From the NCBI GenBank assembly GCA_025360845.1, contig JANYBJ010000036.1, positions 1-35,483 on the forward strand: a stretch of DNA of 35,483 nt, given 5' to 3'. The DNA comes from a bacterium. Lineage in GTDB: Bacteria > Verrucomicrobiota > Kiritimatiellia > RFP12 > UBA1067. Shown in pieces: positions 35,201 through 35,483 of this stretch. The notes under the pieces were generated by a model. The model made no database searches. It was not told the origin of the DNA and saw nothing but the letters and a program-made list of their open reading frames with translations. Numbering within the stretch: the first letter of the stretch is position 1; each line of letters begins with the position of its first letter. Made by a program: the position numbers and the translations under genes.

Positions 35201-35483
35201 GTGGACGAGCAGTTGTCGGCGCAGGACCGGGCGTCGCTCGACCGCGTGGCGCTCAAGATCGTGGAGCAGCAGGCCGCCGCGGCGGGTCAGGGGGCCGCGA
35301 TCAACATCGCCATGCCCGAGCACGGGCGCATGCTCCGCTATACCCGCGCGCTTCAGAACGAGTGCGGGGGCGCGATGGCTCTGGCGCTGCGCGTCACGCC
35401 CGATTACGCGGTCCTTCGGCTTCTGGCCTGGTGGCCCGTCGTGCCGCTGTTCCTCGGCCTGTGGCTGCTGCTGCGCATCGCCT
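29237..35483 (+). CDS. Giant multidomain membrane protein of the sigma/VWA locus (3' end outside window)
   Basis: The frame is open from ATG 29237 (GAGGAG 5 nt upstream, 28 nt after the anti-sigma stop) to the window edge, at least 2082 codons. A signal peptide (residues 1-18, MAARAQE) leads to about 860 residues of beta-rich sequence. Three membrane segments follow (about 884-908, 913-930, 932-957), with RRRK and MKRRSKK at the cytoplasmic sides, then a charged linker and a fourth hydrophobic segment (about 993-1013) ending SLHAED like a second signal peptide. A second extracytoplasmic half of about 1000 residues runs to a helical stretch (about 1880-2000: LNEAKRNLGNIGALLDKGDR, QQAVNLSQAEQTLNED) and a last membrane segment (from about 2060). 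I do not recognise a family. Operon position suggests it works with the VWA anti-sigma protein in the envelope. Confidence 0.75.
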   Translation, partial: MKRLFISLCVALFGMAARAQEIGPMTLEGKIVGDHLTVEMVFSVKELKSEAPLAVLDGNIAVLEDTLPPGVKLEPEGSKHRLVFKGGFWQRQTSGDVRIRFALLQRAEGDKQSVRFAVPVTATRRLSVVCDREGLDVAMPCARDVVRDKAADGADRVSGYLGFSPEITMSWKTAVRKLESELIATCDALTSVAVVPGTVHMKTLFTYHVAQGELSDMTIDVPGVNVIQVSGTDLRDWRVDKSDPALPKLRVTLGRPQRDAYGLTLEYECAIPAFPCEFKLESPVPQGVIRSAGMLLVGTDSAVRIQVASLAGLTQTDPGIFPVKTLGAVPARSVYTYQYAAVPYAVTLKADDIVTALTAETGVLCKMEEGLLTVEANVQLDVRDAPAREVRLVTDADASWTVSAVTGQQVAESDVDIRSVAGGREILVPFRKPVEGSAVITLKLERTLVAGNDTFAVPTMTVPEARAQRGYVVAAASRGIRLSAKTAQGLAEVHTASTPLRTEGAQLAYRFREAGWTLLLGIERAKSSVHAELFHLISLGEGVAYVSTAVTCHISGAPVQSLEFRIPETITPFDVTGANIDTWTREKDLCTVKLTSRVIGDYTLLITYDRPLNYRGGDLRIGEIEMIDTESEMGYLAIATAASLKLEESGELPATLIRIGREEIPAGYAATVTAPVIGAYKYVRRPHAATLKVTPYATEGLIGQVADYLTLSTRIARGCESVTKAVYSVKNAARQYLSIKLPTGAVLWSVRQLGDDGSAGRDLSAQQAEGVLLVPVERPRDPNQAVTIEVIYAHTGGKGVRTATLEAPVLTGAPVTFASWEVEAGDKVSICRADGNMTPDQPQTIMRFPVYQRDAARHRRFYRTANLAGEAPLQLTVSLVPFWLGGGSLAALGGGCVLGLLLLLVAAVRRRKLWVALAVTCLCAAAAQTEYGLLATCGAACAAPPAFLLIGVVRVICQIMKRRSKKVAKDDDDAPPFVPEAAPASGDAGSARLGLLGAVALLGLFALMSSLHAEDKPLEQAPVPPAETNLLSGQYGIRIGSEQTAVDVASRAESGVYVATVKRTLSLTAETAGVFRLLRADDTNRPALVSFKDTKLARLSSNQDGVLLTVERPGTCELSFETRETVRESEAGPTVFTWASYGGLKSSIEVTLPSAELDVTGIDIAQFTSAPGNGKTAVAGVLTTGTSRFGVTFRPRVRDVRKEAAVVYCDISTLAYLRSGVVDISAWADYTVAQGEVRELHVKVPEGLGVISVAAPGLATWSLEPVSHLLTAVFEKPQTGTFTLTIGMQSACGGLPYAVALGAPSAEGVQRQRGFFAMAASEALLMKVEKDQGVTAINVSDFPLTDKAAAQNKSEPVRRAYRYDDASKVAVALRAEAVLPEIRVQESASFSIGDERYVLSTKLDVAIAKAGLFSLRLEPPQGYEIETLTGGGVGHWDDSRKAGGGVEVFFTSRLLGSTTLNLVLARQQRGIEEKIVVPRVAVTNALRHTGRMAVSAERGVRLTLDTQEGVSVVRDEALHANAGAVVFDILRPVWQVELKTQVLQPVLKPELLHRVDLAEGMLQHRVFARYKIENAGVKFFRVAVPVKDATLTVSGRGIARVQPEPEVAADGTRVWAIELHGKVEDAYAFTALYQEPYDPAAGGVRVRPFGTPGAARQTAWLAITGGGRVQVEPRGEVAGLRAEDARSLPEYFGAGDLSGAIRCYRILQPDYSLDLSVIRHETARVLPAGVENARFTTVLSASGKMLTQAVIQLRTGRLRFLKVGMPKSSELWAAQVNGTEVAVARDTDGNLNVPLDLLVSEQATSISLVYADRLPGALSGPVQIPALRFPELPLQDIQWTLFVPPGARYRLMNADFDDVDALGSETGVKGFVKTFGRSDYLSINKAQGSRNLNEAKRNLGNIGALLDKGDRIMAQKSLQQAVNLSQAEQTLNEDARVQFSNVVREQVKIGLVNRREALRMDNNIFDERAPQTQAGYNGGNFSREFASRVDEQLSAQDRASLDRVALKIVEQQAAAAGQGAAINIAMPEHGRMLRYTRALQNECGGAMALALRVTPDYAVLRLLAWWPVVPLFLGLWLLLRIA

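Noticed and set aside
32396-35323. Minus-strand open frame of 975 codons opposite the giant membrane protein
   Set aside because: Arg/Gly/His-rich with no domains; the sense frame is continuous for more than 6 kb with a signal peptide and membrane spans.

Overview
The window is about 35 kb of high-GC bacterial DNA, densely coded on both strands. Giant secreted proteins with autotransporter-associated beta-strand repeats, a GH95 alpha-L-fucosidase, a secreted clan GH-A hydrolase, an SGNH esterase and a sigma/anti-sigma/VWA locus suggest a polysaccharide-degrading member of the PVC superphylum (Kiritimatiellota or Verrucomicrobiota). That placement is inferred from gene content; no rRNA or phylogenetic marker is present.

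Layout. (1) 1-8077, mixed housekeeping and small operons: lysine 2,3-aminomutase (-), a secreted SGNH hydrolase followed by a polytopic membrane protein (+), a HAD phosphatase followed by a secreted PHP-like protein (-), lipoyl synthase (+), a 308-nt intergenic stretch holding an 80-nt hairpin and an AT-rich patch with TTATCAACAGG motifs, an XRE/zinc-ribbon regulator and an ELM1-like protein. (2) 8080-10591, a gene graveyard: a radC N-terminus fused in frame to pieces of a type I restriction-modification locus (amber codon, lost methylase, frameshifted HsdS), then a small unknown ORF lying head-to-head with a 5'-truncated STN-like gene. (3) 10720-25130, a secreted glycan-degradation cluster: two paralogous giant beta-strand-repeat proteins (1333 and 1538 aa) bracket a 910-aa GH-A-like enzyme and a 931-aa GH95 enzyme. 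A good promoter precedes the first giant gene; a weaker one precedes the second. (4) 25194-25757, thiol peroxidase with a terminator. (5) 25841-35483 (continues past the window), an ECF-like sigma factor translationally coupled to a zf-HC2 anti-sigma protein whose extracytoplasmic part is a YfbK-like VWA domain, followed 28 nt later by a giant membrane protein of at least 2082 residues.

How the genes may work together: in (3) the enzymes probably trim fucosylated or galactose-type polysaccharide outside the cytoplasm while the repeat proteins, built from duplicated binding-type domains, scaffold enzymes or bind substrate. In (5) the anti-sigma protein likely carries an envelope or surface signal, sensed by its VWA domain and perhaps by the giant partner, to the sigma factor. 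The most unusual signals are the VWA-fused anti-sigma module with its giant partner, a 69-bp palindromic element inserted in frame inside that anti-sigma gene, the AT-rich motif cluster before the XRE gene, and a heptanucleotide tandem repeat inside the XRE gene.
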